Shown in pieces: positions 14,901 to 22,987 of a DNA stretch of 33,151 nt (position 1 is its first letter; each line of letters begins with the position of its first letter). The notes under the pieces are model-generated. The model was not told the DNA's origin, ran no database searches, and saw only the letters and a program-made list of their open reading frames with translations. The position numbers and the translations under genes were made by a program. The stretch comes from SFJ001 sp045118955 (lineage in GTDB: Bacteria; Bacillota; Clostridia; Oscillospirales; Ruminococcaceae), in the NCBI GenBank assembly GCA_045118955.1, contig JBGVKB010000043.1:1-33151 (forward strand). The letters are read 5' to 3'.

Positions 14901-15563
14901 TCACTTGCCGGTCAGGCGGCGCAGACGCAGGCGGCGGGGTGTACGGGCCTCATAGCAGGGGAAGTACAGGGCGAAGGCCAGCATGAAGGCGGTGGACACA
15001 TCCACAAAGGAGTGCTGCTTCAGGAACATGGTGGACAGGATGATGGACACGGACAGCACTGCCACGGCCGCCTGCAGCAGGCGGTTTGGACGCAGCTTTG
15101 CGCTGCGCCCAATGGCCACCCAGCAGCAAAGGGTGTTGTAGACGTGCAGACTGGGCATCACGTTGGTGGAGGTGTCGATGCGGTATAAAAAGCGCACCAT
15201 GTCCACGAACACATTGTCCCGCCCGATGTACGCCGGGCGCAGGTGCAGCCCGTTGGGCCACAGCGCCGACACGAGGAGAAAGACGGTCATGCCCGCGCAC
15301 AGGTAGGCCATCAGCCGGTAAAAGCCCGGCACATCCCTGAAAAAGAACCACACCAGCGTTACCGCCATGAAGATGAACCATAAAAAATACGGCACCACGA
15401 AGTATTCGCAGAAGGGGATCGCGGCGTCCAGCGAGGAGTGGATGATGTGGGGCGTGCGGCCGGGCATCCGCTCCAGCGCAAAAAACGCCGCCAGATAAAA
15501 GGGAAAGTAGGCGAGCGTCCACACATGGCGGTGGGCGGCGAAAAACTGTTTCACAGCGTTCAT
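14901..15563 (-). CDS. PAP2 superfamily membrane protein
   Basis: A 220-residue membrane protein with about six helices. The PAP2 catalytic pieces are visible in the second half: NVMPSLHVYNT (S and H of motif 2) and KQHSFVDV (H and D of motif 3). The sequence resembles the inositol-phosphotransferase-like branch of PAP2 (Aur1/Ipt1 type). Likely substrates are lipid phosphates such as undecaprenyl pyrophosphate or phosphatidic acid; the sequence does not decide. AGGAG lies eight bases before the ATG at 15563. The gene begins 27 bases after the VTT-domain gene, so the two form an operon ending at the hairpin near 14854-14890. A basic RRLRLRRL tail ends the protein. Confidence 0.9.
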   Translation of the reverse strand: MNAVKQFFAAHRHVWTLAYFPFYLAAFFALERMPGRTPHIIHSSLDAAIPFCEYFVVPYFLWFIFMAVTLVWFFFRDVPGFYRLMAYLCAGMTVFLLVSALWPNGLHLRPAYIGRDNVFVDMVRFLYRIDTSTNVMPSLHVYNTLCCWVAIGRSAKLRPNRLLQAAVAVLSVSIILSTMFLKQHSFVDVSTAFMLAFALYFPCYEARTPRRLRLRRLTGK

Positions 15564-15590
15564 GGCAAAACTCCTATAGGTTGCAGGGGA

Positions 15591-16181
15591 TCACAGCCGT
15601 TCCAGAAGCTCCAGACTCAGGCTGTAGAACAGGATGACCCACGGCTTGCCCAGCAGCAGGATGACCGCCACCCGCAGCGGGTGCATCCGGGCAAGCCCCG
15701 CCAGATAGCAGAAGATGTCGTCCGGCGCAAGGGGGATGAAGATGGTGATGAGGAACATCCATGTGAAGTCGTGACGGTGCAAAAAGCCGGCGTACTTGTC
15801 GTAGGCGGCCTGCCCCATCAGGGCGCGGGCCAGCCGGGCACCCCAGCGGTGCGCCAGCCAATAGGCGAGGAACGACCCCGCCACCACCGCCAGATAGTTG
15901 TACACAAAGCCCCACACCGGCCCGAACAGCACCACCCCGGCGATGCAGCCCACCGCGCCGGGCAGCACCGGCACCACCACCTGACAGAACTGAATGAGCA
16001 TCAGCGCTGCCGGGGCCAGCGCCCCGTAGGTGCGGACGCGCCCGGCCAGCGCCTCGGGGGAGGCGAAGCAGCCGCTGCGCCACACGTCGAACACAAGGGC
16101 GGCCAGCACGGCGCACATGAGCAGCACCACCATCAGTGCCGCGGCCCGTATGACCCGGGCGGTCGGGTTTTGGGCGACCAT
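15591..16181 (-). CDS. VTT-domain (DedA/TVP38-like) membrane protein
   Basis: A 196-residue integral membrane protein of the SNARE-associated/DedA superfamily, TVP38-TMEM64 branch. Visible signatures are QVVVPVLPGAVGCIAGVVLFGPVWG, with the re-entrant-loop prolines and G-x3-FG, and FIPLAPDDIFCYLAGL. Family members have been linked to lipid scrambling and to recycling of undecaprenyl phosphate. AAGGGGGG before the ATG at 16181 fixes the start; the frame is open to 16280 but lacks a ribosome site. A 6-bp hairpin lies at 16201-16217 in the leader. The PAP2 gene follows after 27 bases, a sensible partner for polyprenyl-phosphate turnover (inference). Confidence 0.88.
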   Translation of the reverse strand: MVAQNPTARVIRAAALMVVLLMCAVLAALVFDVWRSGCFASPEALAGRVRTYGALAPAALMLIQFCQVVVPVLPGAVGCIAGVVLFGPVWGFVYNYLAVVAGSFLAYWLAHRWGARLARALMGQAAYDKYAGFLHRHDFTWMFLITIFIPLAPDDIFCYLAGLARMHPLRVAVILLLGKPWVILFYSLSLELLERL

Positions 16182-16384
16182 AGGCTGCCCCCCTTTTCTG
16201 CGCCGCTTTCGGCGGCGATTCTTGCCATTAAAACGAGCGGCGTCTCCGAAATGTTTCAAAATTGCGGGCGCATTTGACAAATTTCACAAAATCTTAAGAA
16301 TTTCCATGCTCATTCGCACAGTGGTGTTTGAAAAATTGCGCTCTGCCGTTGTGCGGGAGCATGACATTCTGAGAAACAGAAAAC

Positions 16385-16424
16385 TTTTATCGAAAAACGA
16401 TAAAAATATCTTGCAAAACGATAA
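16385..16424 (+). promoter_or_regulatory. Operator-like repeats upstream of the DUF2975-YozG operon
   Basis: A perfect inverted repeat with 8-bp arms TTTTATCG/CGATAAAA around AAAAA (16385-16405), plus a second AAAACGATAA copy at 16415-16424. The two direct copies (16394-16403 and 16415-16424) are exactly 21 bases apart, two helical turns, and the second overlaps the -35. This is a good candidate site for the operon's own YozG-like regulator. Confidence 0.65.
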
Positions 16425-16439
16425 CGCCTGTGGTACAGT
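16411..16439 (+). promoter_or_regulatory. Promoter of the DUF2975-YozG-DUF4173 operon
   Basis: TTGCAA (16411-16416), a 17-base spacer ending in the TGG extension, then TACAGT (16434-16439); 33 bases before the start codon. Confidence 0.75.
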
Positions 16440-16472
16440 AAACTCATAGAACGACCAAAGGAGTGGAGCGCA

Positions 16473-16934
16473 ATGTTTTGGAACGACCAAAAAAGCCTGG
16501 AACTGAGCCGCTGGTGCGTGCGGGGCTTCGGCCTTGTGCTGGCGGGGGTGGACGTGGGCTGCTACTGGCTGGTGAAGTGGTACATGAGCGTGAACCGCCA
16601 GACCATGGGGCAGGGGCTGGCGGACGGCCTGCTGATGATGGCCAGCATCTACCTGATCAGTCTGCCCGCGTGGGCGGCGCTGTATCGGCTGGGGCAGCTT
16701 TTGAAGAACATCGCCGCCGGGCAGGTGTTCACCGAGGGCAACGTGCGCGCCCTGCGCATCATCAGCTGGTGCTTTGTGGCGGCGGGGCTGCTGTGCTTTG
16801 TCAGCGCCTTCCACTACGCGCCGTGGGGGCTGTTCGCGGCGGCCTGCGGGTTTATGGCGCTGCTGATGCGGGTGGTGAAAAACTGCTTTGAACAGGCCGT
16901 CCGGATGAAGGACGAGCTGGACTTTACGGTGTGA
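16473..16934 (+). CDS. DUF2975 membrane protein, YoaS-like
   Basis: A 153-residue protein with four predicted membrane helices (about residues 18-38, 50-72, 93-113 and 115-135). The block between helices 2 and 3, LGQLLKNIAAGQVFTEGNVRALRIISW, is the hallmark of DUF2975. Function is unknown. Members are usually encoded right before a small YozG-type helix-turn-helix regulator, as here. AAAGGAG precedes the ATG at 16473. It is the first gene of a five-gene unit. An anti-regulator or membrane-sensor role for the downstream DNA-binding protein is a reasonable guess only. Confidence 0.9.
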   Translation: MFWNDQKSLELSRWCVRGFGLVLAGVDVGCYWLVKWYMSVNRQTMGQGLADGLLMMASIYLISLPAWAALYRLGQLLKNIAAGQVFTEGNVRALRIISWCFVAAGLLCFVSAFHYAPWGLFAAACGFMALLMRVVKNCFEQAVRMKDELDFTV

Positions 16935-16948
16935 GAGGGGGCGGCGAC

Positions 16949-17170
16949 GTGGCGATCCGTGTGAATCTGGATATGATGATGCTTCGCCGTCATATCTCGG
17001 CGGGCGAGCTGGCGGAGCGGGTGGGCATCACCCCCGCCAACCTGTCCATTCTGAAGAACAACAAGGCGAAGGCGGTGCGGTTTTCCACCTTGGACGCGCT
17101 GTGCCGCGCGCTGGACTGCCAGCCGGCGGACCTGCTGGAGTGGGTGCCGGAGGAGCAGGCCGAGGACTGA
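16949..17170 (+). CDS. YozG-like helix-turn-helix regulator
   Basis: A 73-residue Cro/C1-type (XRE) DNA-binding protein of the YozG group. The sequence IRVNLDMMMLRRHISAGEL, then AERVGITPANLSILKN as the helix-turn-helix, then RFSTLDALCRALDCQPADLLE, covers the whole domain. It starts at GTG 16949, reading MAIRVNLD as in family members; AGAGGGGG precedes it. An upstream in-frame GTG at 16931 overlaps the end of the DUF2975 gene and lacks a site. It probably binds the repeats at 16385-16424 and controls its own operon (inference from order and spacing). Confidence 0.93.
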   Translation: MAIRVNLDMMMLRRHISAGELAERVGITPANLSILKNNKAKAVRFSTLDALCRALDCQPADLLEWVPEEQAED

Positions 17171-17203
17171 CCGCCCTTGACCCGATGAGCGTGAGGTAAC
17201 GAT

Positions 17204-19006
17204 ATGGACTTTTATACTCCCCGGGAGGGCGGGAACGCTCCTCCTTCTTCAAGTGCGCCGAAAATGAACGAAATGCGGACAGAGAGTCGCCCCGAGCATG
17301 GACAAACCGTGCCGGTGCAGACCTTCCGCGTGCGAAAACCCGAGCCGTGGGCGGCGCTGGCATGGTATGCGCTGGGCTATGTGTATGTGCGGCTGGTGCT
17401 GTTTGAAAATGTGGACTTCCTGCCCGCGGGGTGGGGGCTGCTTGCCTTTGCGGCGGTGTTCTGCGGGGCGGTGGAGTGCTTCTGCCGCTGCATGGGCCGC
17501 CCGGCGGGGCGGGAGAGCGGCCTGTGGCTGGCGGTGACGCTGGGGCTTGCACTGGCCGCGGGGCGGGTCCTCACCGGCGGCGGGCGGTACAGCGACGGTC
17601 TGGCCTTCCTGTGCTGTGTGCTGGGCTGCCACGGGGCGGCGGGCTATTGGGTGCTGTGCCGCACCGGTCTGCTCACCGAGGGGCGCACCGGCCCGCTGCT
17701 GCCCATTGACCTGTGCCACGCGTTTTTCACCCTGCCCTTCGGGCAGTTCGCACTGCGGGAGCGCACCCTGTGGGCGGCGTGGCGGCAGAGCCGGGAGGGC
17801 CGCCGCCCCCGCCTTGCGCCGGGCAGTCTGCGGCGGCTGGCGCCGCTGGCGGTGACCCTGTGTGTGATGGTGCCCCTGTGGGTGTGGATCATCAAGCTGC
17901 TGTGCGGCGCGGATGCGGGCTTTGAGGCGCTGATGAGCGGCCTGCGGCAGACGGTCGCGGGCTGGTTTTTCTGGGACTTTGACCGGGGCGCGCTGATGCG
18001 GGAGCTGTTCCTGTGGGCGCTCGGCCTGCCGGTGGGCGCGTACCTGTACGGGCTGGTGGGCGGCAGTCTGCGCCGCACCGCACCCCTCAGCGACGCCAAA
18101 GCGGTGCGCGAGGGCGCCGAGCAGCTCCGCATCGGCCCCACCGGGGCGGTGGCCGCGGCGCTGGCGGGCACCTGCGGACTGTATGTGCTGTTCTTCGCGG
18201 TGCAGGCGGGGTATCTGTTCGGGGCGCTGGCGGGCCGTCTGCCCGAGGGCTTCACCGCCGCCGAGTACGCCCGGCGGGGCTTCTTTGACCTGTGTACGGT
18301 CTGCGGGCTGAACTTCGCCCTGCTGACCGCTGCCGCCAAGGCCGCCCGCACCCCTTTGCGCCAAAGCCGTCTGCTGCGGGGGCTGGCCGCCGCCCTGTGC
18401 GCCGCCACCGGCCTGCTGGGGGTGACCGCCGCCGCCAAGCTGTGGATGTACATCGCCCGGTTCGGCCTGACCGAAAAGCGGATCCTGTCCGCCTGGGCCA
18501 TCGGGATGATGCTGCTGGCGGCGGGGCTGGCGCTGGCCACCCTGCTGCGCCCCATGGGGGCGGTGCGGCCGCTGGTGCTGATCGCGGCGGTGAGCTTCAC
18601 CCTGCTGGCGCTGCTGGATCCGCCGGCATTAGCTGTGCGGGTCAACACCGCGCGGGAGACCGCCCAGACCCTGCGCCTGCAGCAGGAGTGGCAGGCCGGG
18701 GCGCGGTTGACGGTGGCACGCGCGCTGGAGGAGGAGGGCTGGTTTGCCCGCCACACCACCGGCGAGATCACCGACCTGCTGGGCGAGCCGGACACAGTGG
18801 AGGTGTACGCCACCGCCACCGCCCGCCGCTGGTCGCTGGGCGCGGAGGACGGGGCAGAGCATTGCCTGATGATCCTCGAGACCGGGCGCGAAAACAGCGA
18901 GGGGGAGATCGAGCCGTTCCGGCTGTTTGACGGCATCTGGCTGACCGCCGATGCAGAGGAATTTTTGATGGAGGAGTTTGCCCCCGGCGGGGAGGTGTGG
19001 TCGTGA
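17204..19006 (+). CDS. DUF4173-like polytopic membrane protein with C-terminal exported domain
   Basis: A 600-residue protein. A hydrophilic N-terminus of about 45 residues is followed by roughly 12 membrane helices to near residue 485. The block EGFTAAEYARRGFFDLCTV with later NFALL is the pattern I associate with DUF4173. After the last helix lies a soluble region of about 110 residues containing GEITDLLGEPDTVEVY, an LGEPD-type motif seen in small exported domains. The usual DUF4173 tail is not evident, so this may be a fusion or a divergent member. GAGGT lies six bases before the ATG at 17204. The next gene starts inside its stop codon. Function unknown. Confidence 0.75.
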   Translation: MDFYTPREGGNAPPSSSAPKMNEMRTESRPEHGQTVPVQTFRVRKPEPWAALAWYALGYVYVRLVLFENVDFLPAGWGLLAFAAVFCGAVECFCRCMGRPAGRESGLWLAVTLGLALAAGRVLTGGGRYSDGLAFLCCVLGCHGAAGYWVLCRTGLLTEGRTGPLLPIDLCHAFFTLPFGQFALRERTLWAAWRQSREGRRPRLAPGSLRRLAPLAVTLCVMVPLWVWIIKLLCGADAGFEALMSGLRQTVAGWFFWDFDRGALMRELFLWALGLPVGAYLYGLVGGSLRRTAPLSDAKAVREGAEQLRIGPTGAVAAALAGTCGLYVLFFAVQAGYLFGALAGRLPEGFTAAEYARRGFFDLCTVCGLNFALLTAAAKAARTPLRQSRLLRGLAAALCAATGLLGVTAAAKLWMYIARFGLTEKRILSAWAIGMMLLAAGLALATLLRPMGAVRPLVLIAAVSFTLLALLDPPALAVRVNTARETAQTLRLQQEWQAGARLTVARALEEEGWFARHTTGEITDLLGEPDTVEVYATATARRWSLGAEDGAEHCLMILETGRENSEGEIEPFRLFDGIWLTADAEEFLMEEFAPGGEVWS

Positions 19007-19461
19007 CGAAGGGACGATTTATCGCAGTGTGCTGCCTGCTGGTGGCGGCGGTGCTGGCCTTTGGGGCGGTCTTTGGCGACCCGCTGGAGCTGCACCGCCG
19101 CAGCCGCCTGACCGACGCGCTGACCGCCGCGGCGGGCATGGCCACGCTGGAGCAGACCGTGCCCTTTGGCTGGGACGCGGTGTACAGCTTTGACCCCTAC
19201 ACCCCGGCGGAGACCATGGCGCGGGTGATGGGGGTGCCGGCTTCCGGTCTGCCCGAGACGGTGAGCGAGGGCATGAGCCAGCTCATCTTTGTGAAGGGCG
19301 GCGCGGTGGTCTGCGCCGTCTGCGGCTACCCCTCGCGGCTGGGCTGGCGGGTGTCGCTGCCCGACGGCGGGCACGGGTACGGCATGGCACGCTGCGGCGA
19401 GGGCGTACCGTTTGAGGTGACACAGGAAGGAGCGGTGACGGTATGGGACGCGGTTGGCTGA
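19003..19461 (+). CDS. Membrane-anchored or exported protein of unknown function
   Basis: A 152-residue protein. Residues 6-26 form a signal anchor or signal peptide (FIAVCCLLVAAVLAFGAVFG), and the rest looks extracytoplasmic: PFGWDAVYSFDPYTPAETM, a VSEGMSQLIFVKGG strand pair, and CAVCGYPSRLGW. I do not know the family. The start is GTG 19003, whose GTGA overlaps the stop of the preceding gene, with GGAGGT exactly six bases upstream; the GTG at 18997 would leave no spacing. It also overlaps the next gene by 19 bases. The tight packing says it works with the DUF4173-like protein. Confidence 0.8.
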   Translation: MTKGRFIAVCCLLVAAVLAFGAVFGDPLELHRRSRLTDALTAAAGMATLEQTVPFGWDAVYSFDPYTPAETMARVMGVPASGLPETVSEGMSQLIFVKGGAVVCAVCGYPSRLGWRVSLPDGGHGYGMARCGEGVPFEVTQEGAVTVWDAVG

Positions 19462-19745
19462 ATGCTTTGAGTCTTGTGCTGGGGCTGGCGGCGTGGGCGC
19501 TGCCGCTGCTGGCGTTCCGCCCGGGGCGGCGGCAGAAGGCATGGGCGCTGAGCCTGGCGAGCCTTGTGTGCTGCGCTCTGGCGCTGGTGTTCCAGCTCAT
19601 GTACGGGCAGGGGTATGTCCGCGGGGGCGACTGGAGCGCCCTGATGGACACGGTGGACGCGGTGGTGTTTGCCGCGCAGGCGCTGGTGCTGGGCACGGTG
19701 GGGCTGAACCTGGCGGTGTATCTTGTGTGGCGCTGCCGACCCTGA
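19443..19745 (+). CDS. Small three-helix membrane protein of unknown function
   Basis: A 100-residue protein with three predicted membrane helices (about 6-25, 33-52 and 70-94) joined by a basic loop (RPGRRQKAWA) after helix 1. No recognisable motif. GGAAGGAG lies 10 bases before the ATG at 19443, inside the end of the preceding gene. It is the last gene of the DUF2975-YozG operon and is followed by the terminator at 19772-19807. Confidence 0.78.
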   Translation: MGRGWLNALSLVLGLAAWALPLLAFRPGRRQKAWALSLASLVCCALALVFQLMYGQGYVRGGDWSALMDTVDAVVFAAQALVLGTVGLNLAVYLVWRCRP

Positions 19746-19771
19746 CAGCACCCCTGCGTAAACAATAAAAT

Positions 19772-19816
19772 GCCGCAGACCGTTTGCTTTTTGCGACGGT
19801 CTGCGGCTTGTTTTTT
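19772..19816 (+). terminator. Bidirectional terminator between the membrane operon and sbcC
   Basis: A perfect 12-bp stem (GCCGCAGACCGT, 19772-19783 with 19796-19807), 12-base loop, then TTGTTTTTT on the plus strand. On the minus strand the stem runs into TTTTATT, so it also ends sbcC (stop at 19835). Confidence 0.92.
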
Positions 19817-19834
19817 GTGCTTTTGCGGCGCGGC

Positions 19835-22800
19835 TCAGTCCACCGCGAGGGTGGCGGTGCTGCCGCGGCTGCTGCGGTGGACGAGGATCTGCCGGGGTAC
19901 CCGGGTCTTCAGCTCGGCCACATGGCTGATGATGCCCACCAGCTTGCCGGGGCCGGCCAGCTTGGTCAGCACCTCCAGTGCTTTGTCCAGTGAGCCTTCG
20001 TCCAGCGAGCCAAAGCCCTCGTCCACAAACAGGGCGTCCAGCTCCACCTGACCGCTGCCGGCGGTGATCACGTCCGACAGACCCAGCGCCAGACACAGCG
20101 CGGCCTTGAAGCTCTCGCCGCCGGACAGGCTGGCGGCGGGCCGCTGCTTGCCGGTGTAGTGGTCGAACACGTCCAGCTCCAGCGCGTTCTTGCCGCTGAG
20201 GGACTCGGCGTCGTCGCGGCGGCGCAGCAGGTAACGTCCCTCGGTCATGGCGGTGAGCCGCTGGTTGGCGGCGGCCACCACCCGCTCAAAGTAGTAGGCC
20301 TGAATGTAATGCTCAAAGCTCAGGTTGGCCTTGCCCTTCTGGGTGCCCTTCACGGTGGCGGCCAGATGCTCCAGCAGGTCGGCCTTGCGGCGGGCCTCCG
20401 CGCCGGTCTGTGCCAGTTCCTTCAGCTTGGCGGCGTGGCTTTGATTGTTCTTCAGGCGGGCGGCGGCCTGCCCGTAGGCTGTGCGGGCGGCTTCGTCGTC
20501 GGCGGTGAGCCGGAGTCTCTGCTTTTCCAGCGCGGCGGACTCCTGCGCCGGGCGGGGCAGGGCGGCGATCTGCTGCTCCTGCGCCTTGACGCGCGCCCGG
20601 GCGCTGCTGCACTCCTCCCGGTACTGATCCAGCGCGGCCTGCTCCTGTGCCATCTGCGGTTCGGTCATCCGCGCCTGCACCCAGTCGGCGGGGCCTTCAA
20701 AGCCCAGCCCGGTCAGCTCCTCCAGCAGAGCGCTCTGGACATCGGCGGCGGTCTGTTGCTGTTCGGCCAGATCCTTGCTCAACTGCTCCCGCAGGGCGGC
20801 GAGGGCGGCCTGCTCCTCGGCGGCCTTGCCGGCGTCGTTTCGGGCGGCGCTCTGCTCGTCGATGAGGGCGGTGCGCTGCCGGGTCAGCTCCTCCAGCCGC
20901 GCCTTGGCGGCGGCGGCGCTGGGGTGCTCCAGCTCGGCGGCGAGCTGCTTCAGCTCTGCCTGCGCGGCGGCCTGCTCGGTGCGGCAGGCGGTCAGGACGG
21001 CGGCCCGCGCGGCGGCGGCGTCGGCCGCTTGGGCGGCCTTCTGCTCCTGCCCGGGCAGACGCTTGGCCAGATCGGCGCGGGTGCGGATGCGCTGTTCCAT
21101 TTGGCGGTTCAGCGCACTGTGGGTGCGCTCCTCCTCCGCCAGATCCAGCTCATCGGCAGGGGTGGGGGCATCCTCAAAGGGCGGCAGCCCGGCGGCATTC
21201 CACGCATCGGTCAGCCGCTTCAGGGCGTTCCGCTGTGCGTCGCGGGCGGCGTTCAGCTCACTCTTTGCGGTCGAAACCTGCGCCAGTGCGCGGTCTTTTT
21301 CTGCGCGGCTGGCCTCCATGGTCTCCTCGGCGGCGCACAGCTCCTCCTCGGTGGCCGGCTCGGCGGGCAGGGCGGCGGGGCTGGGATGATGCACCGCGCC
21401 GCACACCGGGCAGGGAAGCCCCTCGGTCAGGGTCTGTGCCAGCAGCCCGGCGCGGCTGTCGTCCAGCCGGCGGCGCAGGGTCTGCACCCGGCGCTCGTCC
21501 TGCGCCAGCACCTCCTGCGCGGTGGTGTAGCGGCTCTCCGCCCCGGGCAAACGCGCCGCCTGCTCCTCGGCGGCGGCGCGGCGCTCCTTCCAGCCGTCCA
21601 GCTCCCGGTGCAGGGCGGCAAAGGCGGCGGTGCGGTTGAGGATGCGCTCCCGCTCCTCGTCCGCCACCTCGTTTTCCGCCATGCGGCGGCGGTGGCTCTC
21701 CAGCCTTGCGGCGGCGTCCACCCGGTCGGCCTCCGCCTCGTCAAAGGCGGCCTGCGCGTCCCACAGCGCCTTGTCCCGCGCTTCGAGCCGCTCGGCCGCC
21801 GCCCGGTGCTCCTCATAGCGGGGCATCTGCCGCTGCAGGCGGTCGGCTTCGCCGGTCAGCGCGTCGATCTCCGGCTGTTTGCCCACGGCGGCGGCAAGGC
21901 GGGCGTCCGCCTTCTGCTTTGCGGTCTGCGCGGCCTGCTCCTTGGGGGGCAGCTCGTCCAGCGCCTCCCGGGTCTTTTTAAGCCGGTCGCGGGCGGCCTT
22001 CACCTGCGCGGCGGCGGGCGCTGCCTGCTGGGCGCGGCGGGCGCGGTCCAATGCGGTCTGCCGCAGCGCCATGGCGGGGGCTTGCTCCTCCAGCCCGGCC
22101 AGCGCGGCGCGGTCAGCGGCCAGCGCGGCGAACAGCTCCTCCAGATTCCGCGCCTGCTCCAGCTCGTTCAGCGCCCGGGTCAGGGCTTCGTGGGCGGCGG
22201 CGGCTTCCGCTGCAAGGCGGGCGCACTCGGCGCGGTCGGCGCGGATCAACTCGTCCAGCAGCTCCTGCATCTGGGGCAAAAGTGCGGTGGTCTGCTCTTT
22301 TTTTAGGGCGATCAGCCGGGGATGCAGCGGGCTTTCCGGGCTGCACTCCGCCTGACGGAACCGCTCCAGCAGCAGCGCGTCCTGCGTGACGCACGCGCCG
22401 CGGGCCTCGCGGGCTTCCGCGTGAAGGCGCTCCGCCAGCCGCTGGTAGCTCTGGGTGCCGAACACCTGCCGCAGGATCTTCGACCGCTGTTCGGTGCTGG
22501 CGTTGAGAAGCTGCATGAACTCGCCCTGTGCGATCATGCCCACCTGCTTGAACTGCCCGCAGTCGATGCCCAGCAGCTCCTGCACCGCGGTGCTCACCGC
22601 CCGCTCGCCGCTGATGGGCGGGGCGTCCGGCGGCCAGAAGGTGGCGTCGGGCTTCTCGGTGGTGAAGCCGCTGCCCCGCTGCTTGGGGCGCTGATAGGAG
22701 GGGCTGCGGCGCACCCGGTAGGCGCGGCCCCGGTGGGTGAACTCCAGCTCCACCCAGGTCTTGGCGGCGGGGTCGGCAAAGTCGCTGCGCAGATTGCTGC

Positions 22801-22987
22801 TGCCGCGCCAGCTTCCGCTCACCTGCCCGTACAGGGCGAAGCAGAGCGCGTCAAACAGGGTGGTCTTGCCCGCGCCGGTGTCGCCGGTGAGCAGGAACAG
22901 TCCGCTGTCCCCCAGCCGGGTCAGGTCCAGCGCCGTCTCCCCCGCGAAGGGGCCGAAGGCGCTCAGGCTCAATTTGGTGGGTCTCAT
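19835..22987 (-). CDS. sbcC: Exonuclease SbcC (Rad50-type ATPase)
   Basis: A 1050-residue SMC-like ATPase. The N-terminal half-ATPase has Walker A GDTGAGKTT near 35-43. Long coiled coils follow, with the zinc hook CPVC at 526-529 in the middle. The C-terminal half has the signature LSGGESFKAALCLALGLSD and Walker B DALFVDEGFGSLDE. It works with SbcD as the Mre11-Rad50-like nuclease that opens hairpins and trims blocked DNA ends. Length is normal. Its ATG overlaps the sbcD stop as ATGA, so the two are translationally coupled. Coiled-coil coding DNA is extremely GC- and alanine-rich. Confidence 0.97.
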   Translation of the reverse strand: MRPTKLSLSAFGPFAGETALDLTRLGDSGLFLLTGDTGAGKTTLFDALCFALYGQVSGSWRGSSNLRSDFADPAAKTWVELEFTHRGRAYRVRRSPSYQRPKQRGSGFTTEKPDATFWPPDAPPISGERAVSTAVQELLGIDCGQFKQVGMIAQGEFMQLLNASTEQRSKILRQVFGTQSYQRLAERLHAEAREARGACVTQDALLLERFRQAECSPESPLHPRLIALKKEQTTALLPQMQELLDELIRADRAECARLAAEAAAAHEALTRALNELEQARNLEELFAALAADRAALAGLEEQAPAMALRQTALDRARRAQQAAPAAAQVKAARDRLKKTREALDELPPKEQAAQTAKQKADARLAAAVGKQPEIDALTGEADRLQRQMPRYEEHRAAAERLEARDKALWDAQAAFDEAEADRVDAAARLESHRRRMAENEVADEERERILNRTAAFAALHRELDGWKERRAAAEEQAARLPGAESRYTTAQEVLAQDERRVQTLRRRLDDSRAGLLAQTLTEGLPCPVCGAVHHPSPAALPAEPATEEELCAAEETMEASRAEKDRALAQVSTAKSELNAARDAQRNALKRLTDAWNAAGLPPFEDAPTPADELDLAEEERTHSALNRQMEQRIRTRADLAKRLPGQEQKAAQAADAAAARAAVLTACRTEQAAAQAELKQLAAELEHPSAAAAKARLEELTRQRTALIDEQSAARNDAGKAAEEQAALAALREQLSKDLAEQQQTAADVQSALLEELTGLGFEGPADWVQARMTEPQMAQEQAALDQYREECSSARARVKAQEQQIAALPRPAQESAALEKQRLRLTADDEAARTAYGQAAARLKNNQSHAAKLKELAQTGAEARRKADLLEHLAATVKGTQKGKANLSFEHYIQAYYFERVVAAANQRLTAMTEGRYLLRRRDDAESLSGKNALELDVFDHYTGKQRPAASLSGGESFKAALCLALGLSDVITAGSGQVELDALFVDEGFGSLDEGSLDKALEVLTKLAGPGKLVGIISHVAELKTRVPRQILVHRSSRGSTATLAVD

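Larger units (their letters stand above)
16182..16472 (+). other. Divergent intergenic region
   Basis: A relatively AT-rich 291-base gap between the VTT gene (minus) and the DUF2975 gene (plus). It holds a leader hairpin for the VTT gene (16201-16217), a TTGACA without a matching -10 (16274-16279), and the operator-like repeats and promoter at 16385-16439. No RNA gene or open frame is convincing. No clear promoter was found for the VTT gene. Confidence 0.6.

Noticed and set aside
16473..17170. DUF2975 plus small HTH protein read as a toxin-antitoxin pair
   Set aside because: The HTH protein matches the YozG group and the partner is a four-helix membrane protein of a known family. Nothing resembles a toxin fold.
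19003..19745. Two small genes as bacteriocin or immunity proteins
   Set aside because: No double-glycine leader, no exporter and no modification enzyme nearby. They fit better as accessory membrane proteins of the DUF4173 operon.
20159..22306. A 715-codon open frame on the plus strand
   Set aside because: Antisense shadow of the sbcC coiled-coil region; leucine/glycine-rich product without motifs.
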